From the NCBI GenBank assembly GCA_963834015.1, contig CAWIAG010000003.1:868001-932000 (forward strand): a stretch of DNA of 64,000 bases, given 5' to 3'. Below the pieces are notes generated by a model. The model searched no databases, was not told where the DNA came from, and saw only the letters and a list, made by a program, of their open reading frames with translations. This stretch comes from FEN-1297 sp963834015 (GTDB taxonomy: Bacteria; Bacteroidota; Ignavibacteria; Ignavibacteriales; Ignavibacteriaceae). A program made the position numbers and the translations under genes. Within the stretch, counting starts at the first letter, position 1. The number at the start of each line of letters is the position of its first letter. Positions 36,189 to 46,491 of this stretch are shown here, one piece after another.

Positions 36189-37340
36189 ATGGTTAGAACT
36201 ATGAATTATACAGATGCAGATATTTATCCTGTTTTGAAAGATCGGTTATCAGGAGAAGATTTAGAGGATCAAATTCAATTATTTTCGAACAAAAATATAT
36301 TTACTTACCTGTTAGATTCAATTCCGGGTTATTTGGTTGTACTGAACGAATATAGACAAATAATATTTTCCAACAAGGCTTTTAAAGAATTATCAAAAAT
36401 AAATGATATGGAGCAATTATTTGGTAAACGGCCAGGTGAAGTTATTAATTGCAAGAATTCTTCTTTGTCTCCCTCCGGATGCGGTACTTCTTGCTATTGT
36501 GATACATGCGGCTCTTTACAGGTAATTCTTTCCTCTCTAAAGGGAAAAGAAGATGTTCAGGAATGTAGAATAATCAAGAAGGACTTGAATGATGCTATTG
36601 ATCTAAGAATTTGGGGAAGACAATTAGAACTGAATAACCAAATTTTTTCTATATTTTCATTTGTTGATATTAGTGATGAGAAAAGAAGACATGCATTGGA
36701 AAGAATTTTTTTTCACGATGTTTTAAATTCTGCCGGTGCTTTATGTAGTTATTTTGATTTATTTAAAGATTCCTCGACAGATGATATTTTAGAAATGCTG
36801 CCAATGGCTACAGATTTAATCAAAAATTTATTTGAGGAAATAAAGGCTCAAAAAGCTCTTACACTGGCAGAAAACGCAGAACTGGTTGTAGATTTCAAAA
36901 AGTGCAATTCATTCAAAATAATTAATAATTTAAATAATCTTTATTTGAAACGAACTATTTCTGAAGGTAAAGAAATTGAAATAGATTCAAATTTTATTGG
37001 AATAGATTTTATCAGCGATGAATTATTGATTTCCAGGGTTTTAAGCAACATGATAAAAAATGCTATCGAGTCTTCGAATAAGGGGAGTAAAATTAAAATA
37101 GGTTGTAACATTGTAAAAGATAAAATCCGGTTTATCGTAAATAATCCGGGTTGTATCCCGCCAATAATTCAGCAGCAAATCTTTCAGCGTTCTTTTTCAA
37201 CAAAGGGATTTGGAAGGGGACTTGGTACATACAGTATGAAGTTAATTACCGAACGTTACTTAAACGGTATAATATTTTTCGAATCATCTAATGAAGAAGG
37301 GACAACCTTTATAGCTGAATATCCTTTTGGAAATAATTAA
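36189..37340 (+). CDS. PAS histidine kinase with Cys-rich PAS insertion
   Basis: A 383-residue soluble kinase. A PAS domain spans about 40-165 and contains a four-Cys-type cluster (GCGTSCYCDTCGSL, plus a preceding Cys and a later QECRI), a pattern recurring in a known set of PAS kinases and possibly redox- or metal-sensing. The phospho-acceptor segment is FFHDVLNSAGAL. The ATPase part has NMIKNAIESS (N-box) and GFGRGLGTYSMKLI (G2). No receiver or response regulator is adjacent. The gene is monocistronic on the plus strand amid minus-strand neighbours. Confidence 0.85.
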   Translation: MVRTMNYTDADIYPVLKDRLSGEDLEDQIQLFSNKNIFTYLLDSIPGYLVVLNEYRQIIFSNKAFKELSKINDMEQLFGKRPGEVINCKNSSLSPSGCGTSCYCDTCGSLQVILSSLKGKEDVQECRIIKKDLNDAIDLRIWGRQLELNNQIFSIFSFVDISDEKRRHALERIFFHDVLNSAGALCSYFDLFKDSSTDDILEMLPMATDLIKNLFEEIKAQKALTLAENAELVVDFKKCNSFKIINNLNNLYLKRTISEGKEIEIDSNFIGIDFISDELLISRVLSNMIKNAIESSNKGSKIKIGCNIVKDKIRFIVNNPGCIPPIIQQQIFQRSFSTKGFGRGLGTYSMKLITERYLNGIIFFESSNEEGTTFIAEYPFGNN

Positions 37341-37455
37341 AGTTTATTTAAGTTTTTTCAAATGATAAGAAATTAGATAATTAATTTATTTAATAAGCAT
37401 TTTTGTATTTATATATTCATATATTTTTTTTGCATTTTAGTTGACCGCAAAAAGT

Positions 37456-37887
37456 TTAAGGTTTTTTTTCATCCAGATAATTTTGAAGAATTACGGCCGC
37501 AGCGCTTCTATCAACCAACCCTTTGTCCCGGCGTTTGGATTTTTTAGTTACAGAACTAAGTATAATTTCCTGTGCTATTGATGAAGTATATCTTTCATCT
37601 CTTAAAATTACTTCAATTTTAAATTTATTTTCCAACTGTTTTTTGAATTTCAAAACCTCTGACATTATCAAAGAAGGTTTCCCATTTTCTTGTACAGGCA
37701 ATCCAAGAACAATTTTGACTACACACTGCCCGCTGATAATTTCCCCTAATTCATTCCATAAGTTTTGCCCGTTTAGAATTGTTTTAAAAGGATATGCAAA
37801 TGTATAAAGAGGATCACATAAGGCAACACCTATCCTCTTTACACCATAGTCTATCGCAATGAATCTGTTGAAATTTTCCCCGCTCAT
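37456..37887 (-). CDS. yqgF: Holliday-junction resolvase-like / pre-16S rRNA nuclease
   Basis: A 143-residue RNase H-fold nuclease (RuvX/YqgF). Motifs: IAIDYGVKRIGVALCDP with the first catalytic Asp, KIVLGLPVQENGK, and LRDERYTSSIAQE with acidic residues of the active site; the C-terminal DRSAAAVILQNYL carries the last Asp. In E. coli the protein processes the 5' end of 16S rRNA. It directly follows relA/spoT, with the next start one base after that... gene's last base on the same strand order, so the two are probably co-transcribed. Confidence 0.92.
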   Translation of the reverse strand: MSGENFNRFIAIDYGVKRIGVALCDPLYTFAYPFKTILNGQNLWNELGEIISGQCVVKIVLGLPVQENGKPSLIMSEVLKFKKQLENKFKIEVILRDERYTSSIAQEIILSSVTKKSKRRDKGLVDRSAAAVILQNYLDEKKP

Positions 37888-40059
37888 TTAAGCACTTTCA
37901 AATCTCTCAACCGAATAAACACCTTTTAATTTCTTGAGCCTGTCGATAACTCTTGATAAATGTTCCAAATTTTGGACATATAAGGTAACGCTTCCTTCAA
38001 AAGTTGAATTTCCTGTATTAATATTGATTGACTTGATATTAGTGTTTTGATATGAAACGATAGTATGCGAAATTTCATTTAATATACCTGGTGAATCTTC
38101 CCCCATTACACTTAAACCTGCAACAAATAAAGAACCTTCACCTTCCGGCCATTGTACCGGAACAAATTTGCTTATTTCTTTTTCCGAAATTTTTAATAGG
38201 TTGTTACAAGTTTTCCGGTGAATTTTTATTCCCTCTCCCACTGTTATAAAACCAATAACGGGGTCACCGGGAATCGGGTTACAACATTTTGCATAAGAGT
38301 ACATGATCCCCGATTTTTTGCCGTCAACTAATACTCCGCCGATATCACCACGCGCAATATTTGCAAAATTATCAAATTCAAGAGATGTTCCTCTTTCCTT
38401 TTTATCTTTTTCTTTAGAGGCAGTTAAAACTTCATCAAGATTTACCTTACCCTGTGCAACAGCTTTAAAAAATTGCTTTGAGCTTTCGTATTTTAAATTA
38501 GTTGAAAGTTTTGATACATCGCTGGAAGTGAAAGAGAGTTTCATCTTTTTTATTTTCTTTTCCCAGGTTTCCTTGCCATTATTTATAATTTCTTCTTCTT
38601 CATTGTTAAGCCATTTCTTAATTGCATTTTTAGATTTATGAGTGGCAACAAATTTCATCCAGTTTTTGTTTGGATGTTGATTTTTTGAAGTAATTATTTC
38701 AACCTGGTCTCCACTGTGCATTTTAGTATCAAGTGGTACTATCTTACCGTTCACTTTTGCGCCGATACAGTGGTAGCCAACTTTACTATGAATTTCAAAT
38801 GCGAAATCAACAGGCGTAGAGCCAACCGGAAGTCTTCTTAAATCTCCTTTGGGAGTGAAAACATATATTTCATCTTGATAAAGATTAAGTTTAAAACTTT
38901 CGAGCAGATCTTTTCTGGGCTCATCCTTTGAAGCAGTTTCAAAAATATCCCTTATCCAGTTAACCCAATTTTCTATTTCATTCTCACTGGTGCTTTTATT
39001 TTCCTTATAACGCCAATGTGCAGCAACCCCTTTTTCGGCAACCTCATGCATTTTTTTTGTCCTTATTTGAACTTCTACTAATCTTCCGTCCGGTCCGACT
39101 ACTGTTGTATGTATAGATTGGTAATTATTAGTTTTAGGAATAGAAACATAATCCTTAAATCTATCAGGCACAGGAAGATACATTTGATTAACAATTCCAA
39201 GTGTAGTATAGCAGTCGTTTGTATTTTCCGTATCTAAGATTATCCTGATAGCGAAAAGATCATATATTTCTTCAAAAGGTTTATTTCGCATGACCATTTT
39301 CCTGTAGATGCTGTATAAGTGCTTTGGCCTGCCGTTCATATCAAATTTTAATTTATATTCATTAAGTTTTTCAATAATAGGTTCTGTAAACTTCTTTATA
39401 TAAGCTTCTCTTTCCTTCCTTTTACTTTTGATCTTGTGGGCAATTTCTTCATAAGCCTCTTTATTCAAATATTTGAAGGATAAATCTTCAAGTTCCCACT
39501 TTATTCTTCCCAATCCGAATCGATTTGCAAATGGAGCATAAATTTCAAGGGTTTCTTGCGCAATTCTTCTTTGTTTATCAGGATTTACATATTGTAATGT
39601 CCTCATATTATGCAGGCGGTCTGCAAATTTAACTAATATAACCCTGACATCTTTAACCATTGAAAGAAGGAGCTTTCGGTAATTCTCAGCCTGGGTAATT
39701 TCCTGCCCTTTAAATATTCCGCTAATTTTCGTAACTCCGTCCACTATTTCTGCTACCTCAGTTCCAAACTCCTTTGAAAGTATATCAAGGTTAAACTCAG
39801 TATCTTCAACAACATCATGGAGTAAAGTACTTACAATAGTGATATCATCCAGGGGAATTTCTTTAGCAACAATCATTGCCACTTCGAACGGATGAGTAAA
39901 ATAAGGTTCTCCGGAAGCCCTGAGATCATTTTTGTGTGCTTCAAGACAAAATTCGAATGCTTTTATTAGCAAATCCTCATTAACGCTAGGTAAATGTTGC
40001 CGGCATGCCTCCACAAGCTCATCGAACATCTTTTTATTTTTTGGATTAGTTATTGTCAT
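37888..40059 (-). CDS. relA/spoT: Bifunctional (p)ppGpp synthetase/hydrolase
   Basis: A 723-residue RSH protein that makes and degrades the stringent-response alarmone. The hydrolase HD domain looks active: His56 (FTHPFEV) and His81-Asp82 (LLHDVVEDTEF). The synthetase region has DLFAIRIILDT and YQSIHTTVVGP, also apparently intact. A TGS domain (IYVFTPKGDLRRLPVGSTPVDF) and a C-terminal ACT domain (GSLFVAGLSVMGEDSPGILN) complete the usual order. It is convergent or tandem with minus-strand housekeeping genes, yqgF lying immediately downstream. No second RSH gene is seen here. Confidence 0.96.
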   Translation of the reverse strand: MTITNPKNKKMFDELVEACRQHLPSVNEDLLIKAFEFCLEAHKNDLRASGEPYFTHPFEVAMIVAKEIPLDDITIVSTLLHDVVEDTEFNLDILSKEFGTEVAEIVDGVTKISGIFKGQEITQAENYRKLLLSMVKDVRVILVKFADRLHNMRTLQYVNPDKQRRIAQETLEIYAPFANRFGLGRIKWELEDLSFKYLNKEAYEEIAHKIKSKRKEREAYIKKFTEPIIEKLNEYKLKFDMNGRPKHLYSIYRKMVMRNKPFEEIYDLFAIRIILDTENTNDCYTTLGIVNQMYLPVPDRFKDYVSIPKTNNYQSIHTTVVGPDGRLVEVQIRTKKMHEVAEKGVAAHWRYKENKSTSENEIENWVNWIRDIFETASKDEPRKDLLESFKLNLYQDEIYVFTPKGDLRRLPVGSTPVDFAFEIHSKVGYHCIGAKVNGKIVPLDTKMHSGDQVEIITSKNQHPNKNWMKFVATHKSKNAIKKWLNNEEEEIINNGKETWEKKIKKMKLSFTSSDVSKLSTNLKYESSKQFFKAVAQGKVNLDEVLTASKEKDKKERGTSLEFDNFANIARGDIGGVLVDGKKSGIMYSYAKCCNPIPGDPVIGFITVGEGIKIHRKTCNNLLKISEKEISKFVPVQWPEGEGSLFVAGLSVMGEDSPGILNEISHTIVSYQNTNIKSININTGNSTFEGSVTLYVQNLEHLSRVIDRLKKLKGVYSVERFESA

Positions 40060-40155
40060 AACCGCTTAAAATCTTATTTACAAATATTATTGTTATAATT
40101 TAAATCAATTTAAGGAATAGTTAAAGTCCGGCGGTAATCCAAATCAAGTTGATAA

Positions 40156-41213
40156 TTAATTAGAAAAGTCCTTAAGCAAATCTTTTTTTAACTGCTTAAC
40201 CCTGTCGAGACGGTCATCAAGTGATTTTTTTTCAAATTCAGAAAGATTATCTATATTTAAAATTTCATCACACTCAACGAGAGCCTTCTCTTTTTTCCCA
40301 ATCCGGTAATACAACTGGGCTATTATATGCTTCAAAGTAATCTCCCTGCAGCGGTTAAGCCCGCTTATACTCTGATATGATTTCAAAATCTCAAAATAAA
40401 GGTCAATTGATTTTTTGGGATCAATACCTTCGTATGCTCTTGCCAAACCCCACATAAACAACCGTACATTAGGGTAATCGGATAGAGCTCTTTTTGCCAG
40501 TGATTTAGCATCAGAAAAATTTTTCTTGTCAATGTAAATCCAAAGTAAAGAATTCATTGCTAAATATCTATGATATGTTGAGTGCTCAATCGATAATTTT
40601 AAATCAACTATTCCTGAATCTTCCTCATTTTTTAAAAAGGAAGCCAGTTTATTAATTCTGTCTTCCTGCTGCGCCAGTACTTATAGGTACCTATAGCCGT
40701 ATATGCTTCAAAAAATATAGGATTTATTTTTAGACAATCTTTAAAGTCGGAGATTGAACTTAAACCGCGCTTTAATGCAGGAAACCAATTGCCATTTAAA
40801 CCATTATAGTAAGCGGTATACCCTTCTGCAAGAGCGAGAAAATAGTGATACCAGACACTACCGGGATTTTTTTCAACCAGATTCTGTGCTTGCTTTTGGG
40901 CTTCACTGAGTTTATCAAAAGTTGAGTCATTTGCAATGTTTTCAGAATAATCAAAAGTTTTTGCAATATTTGTAGCAGCTATAAATATTTTACCTGCAGG
41001 AAGTTCCGGATAGTGCAAGTCTAAATATTCAAAAGTGATTTTTGCATCTTTATAATCCTGATTTATAATATTCTTAATTCCATTATAGATTAAAGAATCA
41101 ATTACAGGTTCGGGATATCTCTGTGAAAAGCCTTTTCCAAAAAAGAAGAGGAACAAAAACAAGGTCTGTAGGAAGCTAAACCGCACAGAATTATTCTTCA
41201 CATACTTCTCCAT
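40156..41213 (-). pseudogene. Secreted TPR-like protein with a frameshift
   Basis: One coding sequence is split by a single-base frame change. The first part (41213-40632) begins with a signal peptide (LQTLFLFLFFFGKGFSQ) and runs through helical repeats to WLPF-stop. The frame then continues in another phase as LKNEEDSGIVDLKLSIEHST and on to the stop at 40156, again TPR-like helices (YYRIGKKEKALVECDEIL). The switch falls on a TTTTTAAAAAA run near 40640. One extra T would restore a ~350-residue protein. This could be a true mutation, a homopolymer sequencing error, or a minus-one slip; I cannot tell which. Function unknown. Confidence 0.7.
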
Positions 41214-41553
41214 AAGCGTGTGTTATACCTCTTTTATCATTTAGCTCTTTCTCTAAGGCAACCTCCATCATTTGAATCTGATAATATACAAACGATAAAT
41301 ATTTTACACTGGTTTGAGCTGGAACCTGCGCTGCAAATAACTGATAGTAGTGAAACTGTACAATAACAAGAATAAGCATTCCGGTAAATTTTGTTTCTGA
41401 AGATATCATAAAGAATGATATGACAACTATTTCAGCACAATTGTTATTAGGAGAATTATAATAATCGGCTGGCTTTATAATTATTTTTAACTTCCGAGAT
41501 CCCCGATATTTACTCTTCATATTAAAGTTTGTATCCCCATTACAATTCAGCAT
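41191..41553 (-). CDS. Hypothetical small protein (weak)
   Basis: A 120-residue frame upstream of the TPR gene, overlapping its start by 23 bases. The likelier start is the internal Met (MKSKYRG) near 41520. It has one hydrophobic stretch (FTGMLILVIVQFHYYQLF) and a C-terminal acidic helix (VALEKELNDKRG). No clear ribosome-binding site precedes either start. The composition is less protein-like than its neighbours, so this may be an untranslated leader of the TPR gene. Confidence 0.35.
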   Translation of the reverse strand: MLNCNGDTNFNMKSKYRGSRKLKIIIKPADYYNSPNNNCAEIVVISFFMISSETKFTGMLILVIVQFHYYQLFAAQVPAQTSVKYLSFVYYQIQMMEVALEKELNDKRGITHAYGEVCEE

Positions 41554-41583
41554 ACCCGGTTACCAAAATTTTTCATGAGGATT

Positions 41584-42897
41584 TTATTTTTGTTTAAAGC
41601 TTAACGTGAAGGGCACTCCGTTAAAACCAAAATTCTTCCTGATCAATTTTTCCAGAAATCTTTTATAGTTATCGGGAATATTCTTAGGATAATTAGCCAT
41701 AAAAATAAATACCGGATAATGAGAGCCCGCCTGTGTAATATATTTTATTTTTACCTCCCTGCCAGTACCCGTAGCAGGTGGCGTTGATTTTCCAATTTCA
41801 GGTAGAAGAATTTCATTGAGTGCACTCGTCTGAATTTTCTTTTTACGTTCATAGTTTATCTCAATACAAAGGTCAACCAGCTTGAATATCCTCTGTTTAG
41901 TAAGTGCCGAAATAAATATTATAGGTATGTAATCAATGGAGCCCATTTTATCAAGAATAGCGTCCTCATATTGCTTTGTAGTCTTATTATCTTTTTCAAC
42001 CAGATCCCATTTATTTACTGCAATTACAATACCTTTCCTACGTCTAACCGCCTCATCAATTATTTTTTGATCCTGGCTTTCAATACCCTGCTGCGCATCG
42101 AGCATAATTATTGCAACATCGCATTCAGCAATTGATTTTAATGTCCTAACCATAGAGAAAAATTCTATACTCTCTTCAACTCTTTTTTTCTTCCTTAACC
42201 CGGCTGTATCAATTAATATTATATCCTGCCCGAAATATTTCAATATTGAGTTAACACTATCTCTTGTTGTCCCGGGAACATCGGTAACTATACTCCTGTC
42301 GTAGCCGAGCAAAGAATTTGTCAAAGAAGATTTTCCAACATTGGGCCTTCCAACAATTGCAATTTTCAACCTTGGATCATCATTGTAATCAGGATTTACA
42401 GGTAAAAATTTTGCAGTCAGCTCATCTAAAAGATCGCCTATTTTTCTTCCAAGCAAAGCAGAAATTGAATAAATATTTTTAATTCCGAGTGTATAAAATT
42501 CTGCGACTGCAGGTTCAAAATTTTCAGAATCTACTTTATTAACTAAAAGATAAAAATCTTTATTTGAACTGCGCAATATCTGGGCCATTTCGATATCAAG
42601 GGGATTTACACCTGTACGCACATCTACAACAAATAAAATAGAATCGGCTTCATTTATTGCTATTTCAACCTGCTCTCTTATTGCAGTTTCAAAAAGATCG
42701 GTTGAATTCGGCACATAACCCCCAGTATCAATAAGCTGAAATTCCTTCCCGCTCCATTCCACTTCTCCAAAATTCCGGTCTCGTGTTACACCGCTTATAT
42801 TGTCAACTATTGCTCCTCTTTTACCTACAAGCCTGTTAAAAAGAGTTGATTTCCCTACATTCGGCCGCCCTACTATTACAACTATCGGTGTTTTCAT
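41584..42897 (-). CDS. der: Ribosome assembly GTPase Der (EngA)
   Basis: A 437-residue protein with two tandem GTPase domains, each with its P-loop: GRPNVGKSTLFNRL near residue 9 and GRPNVGKSSLTNSL near 185, plus DTGG/DTAG G3 and NKVD/NKWD G4 motifs. A KH-like domain ends the protein (KNFGFNGVPFTLSFKQK). Der is needed for 50S ribosomal subunit assembly. It lies ~30 bp upstream of the doubtful small ORF and the TPR gene on the same strand. Confidence 0.97.
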   Translation of the reverse strand: MKTPIVVIVGRPNVGKSTLFNRLVGKRGAIVDNISGVTRDRNFGEVEWSGKEFQLIDTGGYVPNSTDLFETAIREQVEIAINEADSILFVVDVRTGVNPLDIEMAQILRSSNKDFYLLVNKVDSENFEPAVAEFYTLGIKNIYSISALLGRKIGDLLDELTAKFLPVNPDYNDDPRLKIAIVGRPNVGKSSLTNSLLGYDRSIVTDVPGTTRDSVNSILKYFGQDIILIDTAGLRKKKRVEESIEFFSMVRTLKSIAECDVAIIMLDAQQGIESQDQKIIDEAVRRRKGIVIAVNKWDLVEKDNKTTKQYEDAILDKMGSIDYIPIIFISALTKQRIFKLVDLCIEINYERKKKIQTSALNEILLPEIGKSTPPATGTGREVKIKYITQAGSHYPVFIFMANYPKNIPDNYKRFLEKLIRKNFGFNGVPFTLSFKQK

Positions 42898-43270
42898 TAT
42901 TATTTTCTAAAATTTGAGATACAAAATACTTTTAATAAACGATATAAAAAACTATCTACTTTTAGGATTAATATTGCTCAATAATTTTGGGTAACATTTT
43001 GCAAAATTGCATGATATTCTAAGCGAATTTGTAAAGTAGAAGGCTAATCGAGCATTCTTTAGAATATTGCTGCTGAAATTATTATATCGTCCTTCTTAAT
43101 TGAGGAAAGATCATAATGGAAGGTAAAAATATTAAAAGAACAACTATCTGTTACCTTTCTTATAATTAAATTTTAAATCTCATTATTGTAAGATCAAAAA
43201 GAAGCCCGGATTTTATTTTTATAAATGTTAATTAAGAAAAATTAATTTAAAAAAATTGAAATTCTATTTA
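42898..43270. other. 372-bp intergenic region, nothing assigned
   Basis: AT-rich gap between der and the metalloprotease gene. It must contain the der promoter (minus strand) and the end of the downstream-oriented transcript from 43271-46390. I see no ORF, strong stem-loop or RNA motif in it. Confidence 0.4.
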
Positions 43271-46200
43271 TTAAATATCAAAACCGAACAAAATACCGGC
43301 GTAAAATCTCCACTCCCGTCCATAAGTTACAACAGTATTATTAACATTTTCTGAAAATTTATCAAAACCGTAAGCTGAATCAAAGAAAACATCTGTTGGG
43401 AAAATATAAAATGAATTCATTTGTATTCTAATTTCGGAACCGGCGCCTTTCTTTAACTGGCTTGCATCAAAATTTCCATTCCATGCATTACCAATATCTC
43501 CATAAAATGACATAAAAATCTTATCAAGATAAATATGTCCAAGTCTTGCATCAATATTCTTGAAAAGCGGAAACCTATAAGTCATGTCAAACCATCCAAT
43601 TTTATTACCACTTATAGCATAAAAAGGATATGCTTTCATACCGATAATTCCGCCTAAATAAAAATCGAAAAAATCCGGCACTGTAGAACTGAAAATATTT
43701 CCAAGCCTTAGTTTAGTTGAGAGAGTACTGTTTTCAAAGACTGGAAATCGAATTTCAGAGTTTAGTTCCAAACGGTTGAAATCATAGTTATTATATACCG
43801 GCTCAAGCATTCCATTTACTATTGTATAATTTCCATCGGGATTAAATTTATTTAATTCATAACTATATGTAAGATCAACAAAAGTACCTATTGGATTAAT
43901 TTCATCATCAACAGTTGGTTTTGTCATATCAAGAGTATATTTTAATTGAAACACATTGCCGATAAAATAGAAATCGTTAGTTGCGGGGTAAAGTTCAACC
44001 GGGTCGCTGTTTGGAACGATAAAACTGCTTAAATCATCAGAATAGCGGCTAAAAATATACCTGAATTCCAGATTCTGACCGCGTGAAAATATTCTTTGTT
44101 TAGCTGAAAAGTCAACTTCAAAAAGATTATAACTTATATTAACCGGGACGCTATATAGGTAACTCACACTTGAACCAACAGTATCCCCACCAAATCCCAG
44201 AGAAGTATTTGCCTGCCTGCTAATATCATAAACTTCAATTGAAAGTTCAGGTTTAATTCCCAGATCAAAAAGTCCGGGTATCTTGTTCCTGTAGCTAAGA
44301 ATTAGAAATAAGTCCCACTCCATTCGTGTATTTATATCCGCACCTGCAAACAATGCATACCTGTCAAGCATATCACTCGAAGATAGATAAACTCCCGGCT
44401 TTAATTTTTCGAAAAAATTATTGGATGTATTGTAATTATCATACCTGAGATAAGGATAAAATGTCATTTTGGAAAATGTACCTTCATAAGGTTCTTCGGT
44501 ATAGTCCGGTACCTTATAATCATCGTAATTTTGATATGAGGCAAGATTGAACTTAAGTAAATCACCCTTTGGTTTATCCTGATTTAAAGGTGGATCATTT
44601 ATCCACTGATAATCTTTGCCGGCAATAACTTTGCTTTGCTGATCGGAGGAAATTTCAAAAATTTTAAATCCTTTCGAAGTATACCCTGTATATAAAATAT
44701 TTCCATACCCGTCAATCGAAGGCATAAATGTTCCTCCGATTACATTAGTAAGTTGTTTTTTTTCTCCCGTTTTTAGATTATATGAGAATAGATTAAATAT
44801 ACCAGTAGAATCGGAACAATAAATTAAATTCCCGCCTTTATCAAAAACAGGGTTCCTGTTATCATTTTTAGTTTTAACAATGAATACAAAGTTGCTTCCG
44901 TTGGTATCTATTTTAGCAATGCTTCTATTATCAGCATAAGAATAGTCAAAAAGTATAGAACTGTTATCAGGAGCAAATTTCGGCTGATAAACCTGCTCGC
45001 CGTTATTAAAAGTAGTAAGTTGTTTAAAATTCTTCCCGTTAAAATCAACAGTTCCAAGATTAGTTGTACCATCCCGTTCAAAAAGAAATACGATTTTCTT
45101 GCCATCATTTGAAATGGACGGCTGGTTAGCACGAAGGTCAAAGGTCAGCCTGGTTTCTTTATCTTTATCAATATCGTAGACATAGATATCATGCACATTA
45201 TTCCAATTTGGATTATCTTCGCTCAGCCTTGAATAAATTATTTCATTTTTACCAGGCACCCAGCTTAATGTTGAATTTACCGATGGCACAAGTAATTTTT
45301 CTTTTTTTGTTGTAAAATCGTAAATATATGCGTTTGCAATAGAAAAATAATCAGCGGATTTATTTGATATATACGCAAATTTATTACCATCTTTAGAAAA
45401 TACGGGATAAAAGTTTCCAAATCCTTTGGCAGAGATTGTATCTCCTGAAACTAAATTAGAAAGAACCGCACTGCTTCTTTTACTATAATCACTTACCAGA
45501 AAATTCCGCCACTCGTTATATATTTCGTTACCGTCTTTTCCTAAAACATCCTTAAAGGCATGATCCATTGTAAATACACCGAACTTGCCAAGATCATGGC
45601 TAATTTTTTCAATTTTATCTTCACCGTACTTTTCGGAAATATATCTTGTTAATGCAAAACCGGAATTATAAACAGATTCGTTTCCCAAACTTGTCTTGTC
45701 AAAGACACCCATCTGATCCCAGGTAAGCATACTATTGCTTAACGCATAGCTCCTTAATACCATATCTCTGTGTGTATCCCAATTATCATAGCTGAACTCT
45801 TTACGCTGATACTGTGCAGTTCCTTCTGCAAACCATGAAGGGACATTAACTGTTGCTAAAGGGTATGATACAAATACATTAGGAAAGCCGTATAATATAT
45901 CCGGTCTTCTCTCATCTTCATAATTCAGCACCTGTAAAAAGAAAACCGGAAGAGTTCTAGTTATCTTCATTGCAGATTGAATCTGTACCATGTGTGTAGT
46001 TTCATGTGTTATAACATTCCTCAACCAGTTATGAGTACCGCGTAAATCGAAATCAAGAGCACTTGTCCAGATTTCAATTCTATTATCGAAAAAATAAGTT
46101 GCTCCGTTTGAGTAATCGTCTATATCCTTTATAATATAATGAATAACTCCCGGATTATAATCATAAAGTGAAGATAGAGGTCCAATTACCTCATCAGCAA

Positions 46201-46390
46201 TTTTTGCAACAACTTTTGCCGTCCTTTCTGCACCGCTATGGAAATGTACTTCGCAGTGTTCACCTTTTATGGTAAACCATTTTAGCTCGGGATGAAAATC
46301 AGTAAATTGCGAATATAAATTCGATTGAATTAATAATACTGCAAAAACGAACGCAAATATTTTAGGTACAAATTGTTTGTTAAATTTCAT
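43271..46390 (-). CDS. Outer-membrane protein: gluzincin peptidase, TolB-like propeller and C-terminal barrel
   Basis: A 1039-residue exported protein with signal peptide (FAFVFAVLLIQSNLYSQ). Residues ~40-300 form a zinc peptidase of the gluzincin (peptidase MA) type: HETTH at 129-133 and a downstream WFAEGTAQY supplying the Glu ligand. Residues ~310-620 hold PD40/WD40-like repeats as in TolB (e.g. FSKDGNKFAYISNKSADYF, ISNDGKKIVFLFERDGTTN). The last ~380 residues have alternating aromatic strands of a beta barrel, ending in FDI, resembling the Omp85/BamA surface-antigen type. It would process or bind proteins at the cell surface. The gene stands alone between two gaps; substrate unknown. Confidence 0.82.
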   Translation of the reverse strand: MKFNKQFVPKIFAFVFAVLLIQSNLYSQFTDFHPELKWFTIKGEHCEVHFHSGAERTAKVVAKIADEVIGPLSSLYDYNPGVIHYIIKDIDDYSNGATYFFDNRIEIWTSALDFDLRGTHNWLRNVITHETTHMVQIQSAMKITRTLPVFFLQVLNYEDERRPDILYGFPNVFVSYPLATVNVPSWFAEGTAQYQRKEFSYDNWDTHRDMVLRSYALSNSMLTWDQMGVFDKTSLGNESVYNSGFALTRYISEKYGEDKIEKISHDLGKFGVFTMDHAFKDVLGKDGNEIYNEWRNFLVSDYSKRSSAVLSNLVSGDTISAKGFGNFYPVFSKDGNKFAYISNKSADYFSIANAYIYDFTTKKEKLLVPSVNSTLSWVPGKNEIIYSRLSEDNPNWNNVHDIYVYDIDKDKETRLTFDLRANQPSISNDGKKIVFLFERDGTTNLGTVDFNGKNFKQLTTFNNGEQVYQPKFAPDNSSILFDYSYADNRSIAKIDTNGSNFVFIVKTKNDNRNPVFDKGGNLIYCSDSTGIFNLFSYNLKTGEKKQLTNVIGGTFMPSIDGYGNILYTGYTSKGFKIFEISSDQQSKVIAGKDYQWINDPPLNQDKPKGDLLKFNLASYQNYDDYKVPDYTEEPYEGTFSKMTFYPYLRYDNYNTSNNFFEKLKPGVYLSSSDMLDRYALFAGADINTRMEWDLFLILSYRNKIPGLFDLGIKPELSIEVYDISRQANTSLGFGGDTVGSSVSYLYSVPVNISYNLFEVDFSAKQRIFSRGQNLEFRYIFSRYSDDLSSFIVPNSDPVELYPATNDFYFIGNVFQLKYTLDMTKPTVDDEINPIGTFVDLTYSYELNKFNPDGNYTIVNGMLEPVYNNYDFNRLELNSEIRFPVFENSTLSTKLRLGNIFSSTVPDFFDFYLGGIIGMKAYPFYAISGNKIGWFDMTYRFPLFKNIDARLGHIYLDKIFMSFYGDIGNAWNGNFDASQLKKGAGSEIRIQMNSFYIFPTDVFFDSAYGFDKFSENVNNTVVTYGREWRFYAGILFGFDI

Positions 46391-46491
46391 TAGTTTTTAA
46401 TTTAGTGTAAAAAATTTTCTCTGTATTCCCAAAATGCCGGAGTAGGCAACGGAGGATACCGTATAACTGGAAATCAAATTGTTAATATTTA

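Noticed and set aside
37523..38641. Plus-strand open frames over yqgF and relA/spoT
   Set aside because: Antisense shadows of strongly conserved genes.
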